From an uncultured Flavobacteriales bacterium (lineage in GTDB: Bacteria; Bacteroidota; Bacteroidia; Flavobacteriales_D; Sanyastnellaceae), in NCBI GenBank assembly GCA_949373165.1, contig CASICO010000013.1:1-64000 (forward strand): 64,000 nt of DNA, given 5' to 3'. Of this stretch, positions 28,575 through 36,777 are shown one piece after another (the first letter of the stretch is position 1; each line of letters begins with the position of its first letter). A program made the position numbers and the translations under genes. The notes under the pieces were generated by a model. It saw nothing but the letters and a program-made list of their open reading frames with translations, was not told where the DNA came from and did not search any database.

Positions 28575-30263
28575 TCACTCCAAAATGACCCTGCGGGTCA
28601 CTTGAGCGCGCGCCCCAGACGACACCGTAACATAGATGAGCCCTCTGGGCCACGCTTTGGCATCCAAGACCAAAGCCCCACCCCACCAAGCAGCTTCGTG
28701 CAACACCCTTCCCAAGGCGTCGCGGACCACCATGCGCGATTCAGAAGACCAAGTGCCATTGGAAAGGCGAACGTGCAGCTGGTTCCGCGTGGGATTGGGG
28801 GCCACTTTAAAGTCGTTTGACAACTGGATTTGCGCCACATCTACGATGTCCTCGCATGCCTGATCAGGGCCACAAGGAACCGCGGCCTCCGTGTCTGGAT
28901 ACGCGCCGTGTAAAACCGTTTGCCCTGTCCCTGAGGGATCGAGCCAAAGCTCCAGTTTTTCGTCCGAAGGATTTGGATTGTCATCCCAGTGATAGGACAT
29001 CTTCCCATAATAATCGTCCTCATTCGGCCCCGTTCCGGCACCGAGTCCTCCATTTGAACAGGCCGATAAACCCGCAGAAAGCGTTCCAATGGACAACCCT
29101 TCTTCGTTAAAGAGGTGAGAGCCTGAAGACCCGGGTTCTGTGACGCCGTGTTCAGTTTCGGTCTCGGTCCATTTCGCCCGCCAATGGGATCCAAATGCCC
29201 CAAGACTGATGCTCGATGTCGACTGTGTATAGGTGCTCACCTTCTTCACGTCACCCGATGGATGGTGAATGCCTACTCCACTCCCAGACCCGCTTCCACT
29301 GGCATCCCAGCCCGCATAATACACAGGCCAGCCCGAAGGAATCTCATCCTCAATTTCCACCAATAAAAAATCAGAGCCTTGGAAATTGCTTCCCTGAATG
29401 TCGTCGGAATCCGCCAAGCGAATCACCCCTGTTCGACGGCGGTTCAAAAGGCCATTGCCCTCCCCACATTCTGGTTTTTCGTAATTGAAATAGACCTTGA
29501 ACAACGCGAACTCATCGTCGGTCACCTCACTTGCGCAATGCAATGCGGTTAACATGTAACGTCGACAATCCAATGCCGTGGTGTTCACCATGGCACCAGA
29601 GCACAAATAAGACCCTCCGCTTTCGATAATGGACAGGCGCACCGTGGCATCACGTTGGCACTCCCAACCTTGGATTTCGGGACAAGCGACATCGACTTGA
29701 CAAGGCTGACTTCCTCCACGGGCTCCACGTTGATCACGAAACAATGCCGCAGCTCCTTCCAAATGAAGCCGCACACCCGCCGACAATTCAGCAGAAACTC
29801 TCAATCGAAGCACAACGGTCTCGCCCGGCACATCCCCTGTGGCCAAACGTCCATGATCATTGTTGTCTCGAAAATCATAGGGGCCTTCTTGCCAATTGCC
29901 CGTGGCATCGGTCACCCACAATTCTGCACCTGCGGGCAAATGAAAGTCATCGAAATGAAGCGCGACGCCTTGGGCTTGATTGATGTGTACACCCGCCACA
30001 TGCCATTCTGAAGCTCCCGTTGGGGACAAATCTGCAGCATGAGGCTGAACAATGCCATAGAGATGTTTCCCCAGAACTTGTTGCTCGCGATCCGCCCTTT
30101 CCCAAGCTGCAGACACATCCAACGCCTGCAATTCCACCATGGTCGGATTCAGGGCCATCAATTCTGACGGACATGGACGACTGTCGGTTTGCCCGTTCAA
30201 ATCAGGCAAGAAAAACAGGACCAGGGCGAGCGAAGTCAAAGGATAAACCAGGGCTGAATTCAT
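28575..30263 (-). CDS. Secreted trypsin-like serine protease with type A T9SS sorting domain
   Basis: 562 residues. A signal peptide (about 1-24, ending DLNGQ) is followed by a beta-rich prodomain. A lysyl-endopeptidase-like S1 domain comes next, with triad candidates His242 in LTALHC, Asp298 in QGSDFLLVEI and Ser380 in TEPGSSGSHLF, and several Cys pairs. A Gly-Ser run (GSGSGSGVG) sits in the catalytic domain. The last about 80 residues form a type A sorting domain (VAPNPTRNQLHVRL to QVTRRVIL), the signal for export by the type IX system whose PorQ is at 2391. Probably exported for extracellular protein digestion. The S1 residues look intact. Confidence 0.88.
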   Translation of the reverse strand: MNSALVYPLTSLALVLFFLPDLNGQTDSRPCPSELMALNPTMVELQALDVSAAWERADREQQVLGKHLYGIVQPHAADLSPTGASEWHVAGVHINQAQGVALHFDDFHLPAGAELWVTDATGNWQEGPYDFRDNNDHGRLATGDVPGETVVLRLRVSAELSAGVRLHLEGAAALFRDQRGARGGSQPCQVDVACPEIQGWECQRDATVRLSIIESGGSYLCSGAMVNTTALDCRRYMLTALHCASEVTDDEFALFKVYFNYEKPECGEGNGLLNRRRTGVIRLADSDDIQGSNFQGSDFLLVEIEDEIPSGWPVYYAGWDASGSGSGSGVGIHHPSGDVKKVSTYTQSTSSISLGAFGSHWRAKWTETETEHGVTEPGSSGSHLFNEEGLSIGTLSAGLSACSNGGLGAGTGPNEDDYYGKMSYHWDDNPNPSDEKLELWLDPSGTGQTVLHGAYPDTEAAVPCGPDQACEDIVDVAQIQLSNDFKVAPNPTRNQLHVRLSNGTWSSESRMVVRDALGRVLHEAAWWGGALVLDAKAWPRGLIYVTVSSGARAQVTRRVILE

Positions 30264-30385
30264 GGAGAATGCGTTCTTTTACGCCGATTAAAATGTCGGG
30301 TTGTCGAAGATAGTGTCCGACTGTTTAGGTTCAGTTTTTGGCATTTGTTCCCGGCATTCTCACCGAGAGGCTCAAGGCCAGCCCG

Positions 30386-30393
30386 TATATTTA
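30386..30393 (+). promoter_or_regulatory. -7-like element TATATTTA four bases before the S41 start
   Basis: Matches TAnnTTTG except for the last base. The spacing to the ATG at 30398 is exactly four, as at many other starts in this window, which would make the transcript leaderless. Confidence 0.45.
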
Positions 30394-30397
30394 GGGC

Positions 30398-32014
30398 ATG
30401 ACGCAAACGCTTCGCGCTCCCGCATTTCTCCCCCTTTTCATTGCCGCGACATTCTTTGCATTCCCTTCTCAAGGGATGGCCCAGAAGCCCGTCCAAGAGC
30501 AAGGGGAAAAGTTCAATACTCTCCTGTACTACATGAACCGGATGTATGTGGACAGTGTAGACTTGGACGGACTGGTCGAGACGGCCATCCGCGGCATGCT
30601 CGAAGAACTTGACCCTCATTCGGTTTACATCCCTGCAGAAGACCTCAAGCAGGCCGATGAACCATTGAACGGCAAGTTCGAAGGAATTGGAGTGCGCTTC
30701 AACATCATGAAAGACACCATCATGGTGGTCTCCACGATTGCAGGTGGACCCAGCGAGAAGCTTGGCATCATGGCTGGCGATCGAATCGTAGAGGTGGACG
30801 GCGAGGTTGTCGCCGGAGTGGGCATCCGAAACAAGGGTGTGATGGAAGCCTTAAAAGGCCCCAAGGGAACCCATGTCGAGGTGGGCATTCGCAGAGGCCG
30901 CAGCAACGACTTGCTCAACTTCGACATCGAACGCGACAAAATCCCAATTTATTCGGTGGACGCCCATTACATGGTGAACGACAGAACGGCCTATGTGAAA
31001 ATCAACCGCTTTTCAAAAGGGACCATGGATGAGTTAAATGCCGCGTTGGATGCCCTGAAAGAAGAGGGCATGAAAGACTTGATCCTGGACCTTCAAGGCA
31101 ATGGTGGAGGCATGCTCAATGCGGCCATCGACATGGGTGACGAATTCTTAGCCGGTGACCGACTGATTGTATATACCGACGGACGCTCGTTCCCCAGAGA
31201 AGATCGAGTCGCCGATACTGAAGGTAGATTTGAAAAAGGCCGATTGGTAGTGCTTGTAGACGGTTCCAGCGCTTCGGCCAGCGAAATCGTCAGTGGGGCC
31301 ATCCAAGACTGGGATCGCGGCCTGATCGTGGGCCGCAGGACCTTCGGTAAAGGCCTGGTTCAACGGCCTGTTCGCTTGCCTGATGGCAGCGCAGTTCGCC
31401 TCACCGTCCAGCAATACTTCACCCCCACCGGAAGGTGCATACAGAAGCCCTATGAAGACGGCGTGGATGCCTATCGCCGCGAGAAGTACGAGCGCTTCGA
31501 AAAGGGTGAACTGACCTCCTTAGACAGCCTAGACCTGCCTGATAGCCTGAAATACAGCACTCAGATTCTGAACCGCACAGTCTACGGTGGCGGAGGCATT
31601 CTGCCCGATGTCTTCGTGCCCATCGACACGAGTTACAACAGTGTTTATTTCACTGATTTGCTGCGCAGGGGCCTGTTCAATCGCGCCGTACTCGAGTACG
31701 TCGATCGCAATCGAAGGCGACTTGAAAAGAAATTGGCCGACCGGAATGACTTCATCACCAACCACAAATTGGATGAGGAACTGCTCGATGGCCTGATTGC
31801 TTTGGGTGAAGAAGAAGCCATTCCATTCGTTGAAGAAGACTGGAACGCCTCTTTTTTCGCAATCGACCTGAGGTTGAAGGCCATTCTGGCCAGGACCCTG
31901 TTTGACACGACCGCATTTTACGAAGTGTTCAATCCGATTAATCCTGTGTACAGAAGGGCTTTAGAAGTGCTTGAAGATGGAACCTACAAGGATTCAGGGG
32001 TTGGACAGGACTAA
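30398..32014 (+). CDS. S41-family C-terminal processing peptidase (CtpA/Prc type)
   Basis: 538 residues. Signal peptide (about 1-29), a short helical region, a PDZ domain (about 90-165: GIGVRFNIMKDTIMVVSTIA, GIMAGDRIVEVDG) and the S41 protease core. The Ser-Lys dyad is Ser293 in GSSASASEIV and Lys318 in RTFGKGLVQ, 25 residues apart as in Prc. A C-terminal helical extension of about 150 residues is typical of the Bacteroidota form. Such enzymes trim periplasmic or lipoprotein C-termini. Promoter candidate TATATTTA lies four bases before the ATG. Confidence 0.93.
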   Translation: MTQTLRAPAFLPLFIAATFFAFPSQGMAQKPVQEQGEKFNTLLYYMNRMYVDSVDLDGLVETAIRGMLEELDPHSVYIPAEDLKQADEPLNGKFEGIGVRFNIMKDTIMVVSTIAGGPSEKLGIMAGDRIVEVDGEVVAGVGIRNKGVMEALKGPKGTHVEVGIRRGRSNDLLNFDIERDKIPIYSVDAHYMVNDRTAYVKINRFSKGTMDELNAALDALKEEGMKDLILDLQGNGGGMLNAAIDMGDEFLAGDRLIVYTDGRSFPREDRVADTEGRFEKGRLVVLVDGSSASASEIVSGAIQDWDRGLIVGRRTFGKGLVQRPVRLPDGSAVRLTVQQYFTPTGRCIQKPYEDGVDAYRREKYERFEKGELTSLDSLDLPDSLKYSTQILNRTVYGGGGILPDVFVPIDTSYNSVYFTDLLRRGLFNRAVLEYVDRNRRRLEKKLADRNDFITNHKLDEELLDGLIALGEEEAIPFVEEDWNASFFAIDLRLKAILARTLFDTTAFYEVFNPINPVYRRALEVLEDGTYKDSGVGQD

Positions 32015-32073
32015 TTCACTTCTCCAACCGGAACAACCCTTACCCACGAGGTTCAACCCGAACAATCGCTGGT

Positions 32074-32081
32074 TAATTTTG
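32074..32081 (+). promoter_or_regulatory. -7 promoter element TAATTTTG for the DUF1573 gene
   Basis: Perfect TAnnTTTG, 23 bases before the ATG at 32105; predicts a leader of about 20 bases, unlike the leaderless genes nearby. Confidence 0.6.
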
Positions 32082-32104
32082 AACTGGCAACACGACCCAA
32101 CAAC

Positions 32105-32632
32105 ATGAATATTGCACGTACCCTTTCTCTGTTCGCACTTCCTGTCCTTCTTGTCGCTTGTGGCGACACCGCCGACAGCAGCGCAGCCGATGACGCTGTT
32201 AGCACGGAAACTTCCACTGAAGCTCCAGCTGACCAACCAGAATCAAAAATGGACCTCGCCCGCGACAATGCGGAAGCACCGGCAGTTGCAGGCCCAACCA
32301 CCTCCATCACCTTTGCTGAAAACAGCTGGGACTTCGGAACAATCGACGAAGGAGACGCGGTAACCCATTCGTTTAAGTTCACCAACACAGGAGACATTCC
32401 ATTGATTTTAGACCGCTGCAAAGGGTCCTGTGGTTGCACTGTACCCAAGTGTCCAAAAGAGCCCATCGCTCCTGGCGAAGAGGGTGTGATCGAAGTCAAG
32501 TTCAATTCCAAAGGGAAGAAGAACAAGCAGACCAAAACGGTCACGATCAATGCCAACACGGTTCCAGAGCAGACCCGAATCACCATTTCTGCCAACGTCA
32601 CACCTGCACCTGTCGAAGACGCTGGTCAATAA
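32105..32632 (+). CDS. DUF1573 domain lipoprotein
   Basis: 175 residues. Lipoprotein signal with lipobox LLVACG, then an Ala/Ser/Asp-rich linker (about 20-60), then a DUF1573 Ig-like domain: WDFGTIDEGDAVTHSFKFTN, CKGSCGCTVPKCPKEP and GVIEVKFNSKGKKNKQTKT. DUF1573 proteins are abundant in Bacteroidota and related to ASPM-SPD-2-Hydin folds; the function is unknown, presumably periplasmic or surface. It has its own promoter candidate and a strong intrinsic terminator 17 bases after its stop, so it is a single-gene unit. Confidence 0.9.
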   Translation: MNIARTLSLFALPVLLVACGDTADSSAADDAVSTETSTEAPADQPESKMDLARDNAEAPAVAGPTTSITFAENSWDFGTIDEGDAVTHSFKFTNTGDIPLILDRCKGSCGCTVPKCPKEPIAPGEEGVIEVKFNSKGKKNKQTKTVTINANTVPEQTRITISANVTPAPVEDAGQ

Positions 32633-32648
32633 TCGCCGTTACATTCTA

Positions 32649-32680
32649 TGAAAAAGGCCCTCTTTGGAGGGCCTTTTTCA
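32649..32680. terminator. Intrinsic terminator, usable from both strands
   Basis: Perfect inverted repeat TGAAAAAGGCCCTC-ttt-GAGGGCCTTTTTCA, with A and T runs flanking the GC stem, between the DUF1573 gene and the convergent phhB gene. It can terminate both. Confidence 0.9.
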
Positions 32681-32711
32681 TGTCACAGGATTTCAATCGG
32701 GAGATTGATGA

Positions 32712-32945
32712 CTACTGAAGCAATTGATCGATGGCGTCCGCCAATTTTAAATCCCGATCCGTAACAACGTGCCCCGCATCGTGCGTATGCAATTCAATCC
32801 GCACATAACTAAACTCGTTGTGCAGCGTGGGGTGATGGCCTTGTTGCTCCGATAAGAAAGCCACACGCGTCATGAATGTAAAGGCCTCTTGAAAGTCCTT
32901 AAAACGAAATTCTCGAACGAGCCGATTGTCCTTTTCCAACCACAT
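32712..32945 (-). CDS. 4a-hydroxytetrahydrobiopterin dehydratase (pterin carbinolamine dehydratase)
   Basis: 77 residues from the ATG at 32945, the full length of this small family. Motifs: REFRFKDFQEAFTFMTRVA, then the active-site stretch QQGHHPTLHNEFSYVRIEL with its two His, and THDAGHVVTDRDLKLADAID. The enzyme dehydrates 4a-hydroxy-tetrahydropterin so that the cofactor of aromatic amino-acid hydroxylases can be recycled. No hydroxylase gene is in the window. The open frame runs much further upstream but without family resemblance. Divergent from the aminotransferase gene, with about 70 bases between. Confidence 0.92.
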   Translation of the reverse strand: MWLEKDNRLVREFRFKDFQEAFTFMTRVAFLSEQQGHHPTLHNEFSYVRIELHTHDAGHVVTDRDLKLADAIDQLLQ

Positions 32946-33017
32946 TTTGCTGTGCTTTCTAATGTGAATGTAGCACGGGGCGATGGGAATTGCCGATACA
33001 ACCCCAACTTCGCACCC

Positions 33018-34313
33018 ATGGACGTCCCCTCTTCGCCCAAGAATACCCGCAAGCCCATCGGCTTTGCCCCACCTTTCATCGATGACGACACCATCCGTGC
33101 AGTGGAACGTGTTCTCCGTTCTGGCTGGATCACAACTGGACCAGAAACCGCTGCCTTTGAAAAAGAACTCGCGGCGTATTGCGGAACAGATGCCGCGGTA
33201 TGTGGTGGCTCTTGGACCGGATTGGCTGGGGTGATTCTCGATTGGTTTGGTGTTGGACCCGGCGATGAAGTGATTTTGCCCTCTTACACCTATTGCGCCA
33301 CAGCCAACGTCGTTCTCCACAGAGGGGCAACGCCGGTTATGGTTGATTTGCCCTCGCCTTTGAACCAAGATGGGTTCAACCTGACCTGGGACGCCGTCTT
33401 TCCTCACCTCAGCGCACGCACCAAGGTCATCATGCCAGTGGACGTTGGTGGCTGGCCCACATGCATTGGCGACTGGACCACAAAACTGGAGCACTGGACA
33501 ACCTCTCATGGCTTTCAAGCCAACAGTGAAGTACAAGCCACACTCGGACGGCCGCTTTTGCTGCTGGATGCCGCTCACTCTCTTGGGGCTTCCATCGACG
33601 GCCAATCAGTGGGTGCCCAAGCCGACCTCTCGGTGTTCTCATTTCATGCGGTAAAGAACCTGACCACAGCCGAAGGGGGGGCAGTGACCCTCTCTCTGCC
33701 TTCCTCATTTGACCCCACTGAGGTGGGCAAAAAATTACGAATGCTCAGCCTTCATGGCCAAAGCAAGGATGCCGCATCCAAATACCACGCCTCGGGGCGG
33801 GATGCTTGGCGGTATGATGTGATTGCCCCTGGGTTCAAGTGCAACATGACCGATATCCAAGCGGCCATGGGAAGGGTGGCATTGGCCAGGTATGGTGCCG
33901 ACTTAGAGAAAAGACACACCCTCGCAGATCGCTATGATGCCGGATTTGCCAACTGGGGCCCTGCCCACTTGCCGAAAAGACGGGATGAGCGCAGGCAAAC
34001 TTCGGATCACCTCTATGCCTTGAGGTTGACGGATTTGATTGAGACAGAACGGAACGATCTCATTCAGCAGCTCCGCGAGGTCGACATCGCTGCCAACGTT
34101 CACTTTCAGCCCCTTCCTCTCCTGTCGGCTTATGCACAGCGCGGGCATGACCCCAAGGACCACCCGGAAGCTCTGGCTGCATACGCTTGCGAAATCAGCC
34201 TGCCCCTCCATCTCCATCTGGAATTTGAAGATGTCGACCGCGTCATCGACACCGTCAAACGCGCACATGCTGTGATTCTGTCTCAGAGAACACCTGGATC
34301 CAATCCCGCATGA
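33018..34313 (+). CDS. DegT/DnrJ/EryC1-type PLP-dependent sugar aminotransferase
   Basis: 431 residues from the ATG at 33018 (preceded by CAACTTCG and five bases). Fold-type I aminotransferase: IGFAPPFIDDDTIRAV, SGWITTGPETAAFEKELA, the cofactor-binding VCGGSWTGLAG, DAAHSLGASIDGQ with the pyridine-binding Asp, and the Schiff-base Lys in SFHAVKNLTTAEGG. These enzymes transfer an amino group to a keto-sugar nucleotide for surface glycans. It overlaps the phosphoglycosyl transferase gene by four bases (ATGA), the same enzyme pairing as PglE/PglC, so both probably act in one glycan pathway (inference). Confidence 0.9.
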   Translation: MDVPSSPKNTRKPIGFAPPFIDDDTIRAVERVLRSGWITTGPETAAFEKELAAYCGTDAAVCGGSWTGLAGVILDWFGVGPGDEVILPSYTYCATANVVLHRGATPVMVDLPSPLNQDGFNLTWDAVFPHLSARTKVIMPVDVGGWPTCIGDWTTKLEHWTTSHGFQANSEVQATLGRPLLLLDAAHSLGASIDGQSVGAQADLSVFSFHAVKNLTTAEGGAVTLSLPSSFDPTEVGKKLRMLSLHGQSKDAASKYHASGRDAWRYDVIAPGFKCNMTDIQAAMGRVALARYGADLEKRHTLADRYDAGFANWGPAHLPKRRDERRQTSDHLYALRLTDLIETERNDLIQQLREVDIAANVHFQPLPLLSAYAQRGHDPKDHPEALAAYACEISLPLHLHLEFEDVDRVIDTVKRAHAVILSQRTPGSNPA

Positions 34314-34897
34314 AACGGTCAATGGACATCATGGTTGCCGCCATATTGCTGGCCATACTGTTGCCAATCTTACTCAGCATAGGACTTTGGATCCGTTGGA
34401 AAGATGGGGGAGACATTCTCTTTCGCCAAGAGCGCATGGGCCGTTTCGGTCAGCCGTTTCTTATCCTCAAATTCCGAACCATGCGGCCACCAAAGCTTGG
34501 TGACCTTCAGGTGACTTCGGGAGAAACAGATGCAAGGATCACCGCCACAGGAAGGCATTTGCGCTCACGGAGGTTAGATGAGTTTCCTCAACTCCTCAAT
34601 GTTCTCAAAGGAGACATGAGCTTTGTTGGCCCGAGGCCAGAGGTCCCAAAATATGTGGACCTAAAAAAGAAGGATTGGCAGCGCGTGCTTTCAGTGAGGC
34701 CCGGCATTACCGGACCCGCTGCATTGGCTTTTCGAAATGAAGGAGACCTGCTCTCTCAAGCAGAGGATGCAGATCGGTTCTATCGAGAAAACATCCTTCC
34801 TCAAAAACTGGCCATTCAACTCGATTACGCCAACCACCGAACTTTGAGGGGTGACTTTAGCCTGTTATTCCGAACGCTCGGCGTTCTCAGGGGCTGA
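34310..34897 (+). CDS. Monotopic phosphoglycosyl transferase (PglC-like sugar transferase)
   Basis: 195 residues, the minimal PglC-sized form without the N-terminal multi-helix domain of WcaJ-type proteins. Features: one re-entrant hydrophobic helix (MDIMVAAILLAILLPILLSI), FRQERMGRFGQPFLILKFRTM, the catalytic Asp-Glu in RRLDEFPQLLNVL, KGDMSFVGPRPE and RPGITGPAA. It transfers a sugar-1-phosphate from a UDP-sugar to undecaprenyl phosphate on the inner face of the cytoplasmic membrane, starting a surface glycan. Coupled to the upstream aminotransferase by a four-base overlap; its 3' end overlaps the convergent gene by 33 bases. Confidence 0.92.
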   Translation: MKRSMDIMVAAILLAILLPILLSIGLWIRWKDGGDILFRQERMGRFGQPFLILKFRTMRPPKLGDLQVTSGETDARITATGRHLRSRRLDEFPQLLNVLKGDMSFVGPRPEVPKYVDLKKKDWQRVLSVRPGITGPAALAFRNEGDLLSQAEDADRFYRENILPQKLAIQLDYANHRTLRGDFSLLFRTLGVLRG

Positions 34898-35773
34898 ACA
34901 GCCTTCAACAAAAAAGAGCAACTCTCGGAGCCTTTCGGCCTGAGAAAGGTCCTCTTGGCGCTCGTAGGCGTAGGCTAAGTTTCCAATCAACCGCCTCAAC
35001 ACATCCACTGGGTGACAAGGTCCACAGCTCTGCTGCTCCACGGGTAAATCCAAATGACCAAGAAAGGCACTGACCTCCCCAGGGTGAATCACATCCCCTA
35101 GATTGAATGGGTTGATGTAAAACAGCACACTTCCAGGACCTCCACCTTCGGTGAACTCACCCAAGTGTCCCCCATCGCAATAAGCGAGGATGAAGTGATT
35201 GGGCAAGTTGACTCCGTGGATAGGCAACCCCAATTCTTGGGCCATTCCCAAGTACAATGCACCCAAAGCCAATGAATTTCCTTTTCTCTGACGCAAGACC
35301 TCGCCGGGCAACGCATGGGTCGTGCGGGCTGCACCCCCTTGTGTTCCCTCGAAGCCATGATGCTCAAAGAAAATCCGATTGATGACTTTCACCTGCTCTA
35401 ACGCGGTCATGTCGTCGTTCAACTCCAACCAAATGTCCTGCCGGATGCGTTGAACGTCTTCTCGCAACGCCCCCAAATCGGAAGCAGGATCGACATATTG
35501 ATCCACCAACAACATGGCCTCGGCCAAGTGATGGTCATTGGACTCCACCCAATCCGCGAATGACGACCGAACTTCATCAGTAGCCAGCTGATCGAGCAGG
35601 GCTTTGGCCCTGTTCTGAAAGACATCACCGTGTCCCTCCTCCTCCAATGCTTGACGTAGCTCTGGCACAGCGGCTTCTCCGATGCGCTCGAGTTCGCGCT
35701 TCACAGTCGTGTAAATGCCCTCATCTGGGTCTTCCAGGAGGGAAATCAAGGCATGCATTTCAGAAACACTCAT
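34865..35773 (-). CDS. SirB1-like transglutaminase-fold protein
   Basis: 302 residues from the ATG at 35773 (a TTG lies six bases upstream). The N-terminal 90 residues form a HEAT-like helical part (ISLLEDPDEGIYTTVKREL). The rest is the SirB1/transglutaminase-core-2 domain: VINRIFFEHHGFEG, the LRQRKGNSLALGALYLGMA segment, LPIHGVNLPNHFILAY with the conserved His, and LFYINPFNLGD. The canonical Cys is replaced here by Ser in RKGNSLALG, as is usual in SirB1-type members. A short tail of TPR character follows. Function not known. TACTTTGC at 35795-35802 is a possible promoter element. Confidence 0.82.
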   Translation of the reverse strand: MSVSEMHALISLLEDPDEGIYTTVKRELERIGEAAVPELRQALEEEGHGDVFQNRAKALLDQLATDEVRSSFADWVESNDHHLAEAMLLVDQYVDPASDLGALREDVQRIRQDIWLELNDDMTALEQVKVINRIFFEHHGFEGTQGGAARTTHALPGEVLRQRKGNSLALGALYLGMAQELGLPIHGVNLPNHFILAYCDGGHLGEFTEGGGPGSVLFYINPFNLGDVIHPGEVSAFLGHLDLPVEQQSCGPCHPVDVLRRLIGNLAYAYERQEDLSQAERLRELLFFVEGCSAPENAERSE

Positions 35774-35833
35774 AACCAAACGATTTGTGTGGTAGCAAAG
35801 TACTTCTGATCATAACCGGGCTATTTTGCACCC

Positions 35834-36685
35834 GTGGCTTCTTATTCAAACGACGATGTGAATGCAACTCCTCCCCCTCAATTCGGGGAGGTTTCTAGCT
35901 CATCCTCAGCAACTTCGGCTTCTTCTTCAAGTCATCCACCGGGGGTTGTCGGTATCGCACCAGGCGCACGTCCGTGGCGTGCATATCGCAGACCCCCTCA
36001 GCCCAGACCCGGCGGAAAACCTGACGATGCAACACTCTTGGCAGATCGAAAGCGCATTCAATTTGCCTTGACCGTAACCACCGGACTTTTGGTTTTGGTT
36101 TGGGGGGCCTTCTTCATTGACCTCCAATTTGACCTAGAATGGAGACGGTTTGGGAACCGCCCCTTGAAGCAGAGTGGCCTTCCTGGCATCTTGACCATGC
36201 CCTTTTTGCACGGCGATTTTCAGCACCTCTGGAGCAATACAGTGTCCTTTTTCACCTTGAGTAGCCTGCTCATCTACTTCTATCGCAGCATTGGACTGAA
36301 GGTCCTCGCTTGGAGTTGGGTTGGCGCTGGCATTCTCCTTTGGTTCAGCGGAGCATCCGGTAACCACATCGGACTGAGTGGCGTTGTTTACGCCTTGGCC
36401 TCTTTCCTTTTTTTAAGTGGACTCATCCGAATGCACCCACATTTGATTCGAGTGGCCATGGTCGTGGCGTTTTTGTACGGCAGCATCGTTTGGGGCGTCT
36501 TCCCCATAGAAACAGGCGTGAGCTGGCAAGGGCATCTTTCGGGCGCTGTATTGGGCGGTCTCTTGGCTGTCGTTTGGAGAAAACAAGGCCTTCAACGCCC
36601 TGAACCTCCTGTGGAAAACGACGAAGAGAATGAACCCCAGGACAACGACAATCCCTCTCCACAAACTGGAATCCCCTCCACCTGA
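35834..36685 (+). CDS. Rhomboid-family intramembrane serine protease
   Basis: 283 residues starting with GTG; TATTTTG ends five bases before it. The N-terminus is a long Ser/Pro-rich cytosolic stretch (about 1-70). Six hydrophobic segments follow, with HGDFQHLWSNT in the L1/TM2 region, the catalytic Ser in HIGLSGVVYALA and the catalytic His in WQGHLSGAVLG. Rhomboids cut single-pass membrane proteins within the bilayer. The C-terminus is acidic and Pro-rich (VENDEENEPQDN). Substrate unknown. Divergent from the SirB1-like gene; convergent with dnaN across a 92-base gap that holds only a small GCCAC/GTGGC hairpin. Confidence 0.9.
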   Translation: MASYSNDDVNATPPPQFGEVSSSSSATSASSSSHPPGVVGIAPGARPWRAYRRPPQPRPGGKPDDATLLADRKRIQFALTVTTGLLVLVWGAFFIDLQFDLEWRRFGNRPLKQSGLPGILTMPFLHGDFQHLWSNTVSFFTLSSLLIYFYRSIGLKVLAWSWVGAGILLWFSGASGNHIGLSGVVYALASFLFLSGLIRMHPHLIRVAMVVAFLYGSIVWGVFPIETGVSWQGHLSGAVLGGLLAVVWRKQGLQRPEPPVENDEENEPQDNDNPSPQTGIPST

Positions 36686-36777
36686 GGGGTGGGTGCACTC
36701 GTCGGCAATCTGCAATCAGAAGCACGATTTAACGGCCACATTGTGGCGGTCACCAATAGAGCGGAAAAACCCGAGAA

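Noticed and set aside
32946..33605. A long upstream extension of phhB
   Set aside because: The open frame runs 220 codons past the family start, but only the last 77 residues match the pterin dehydratase family, and the extension is antisense to the aminotransferase gene.
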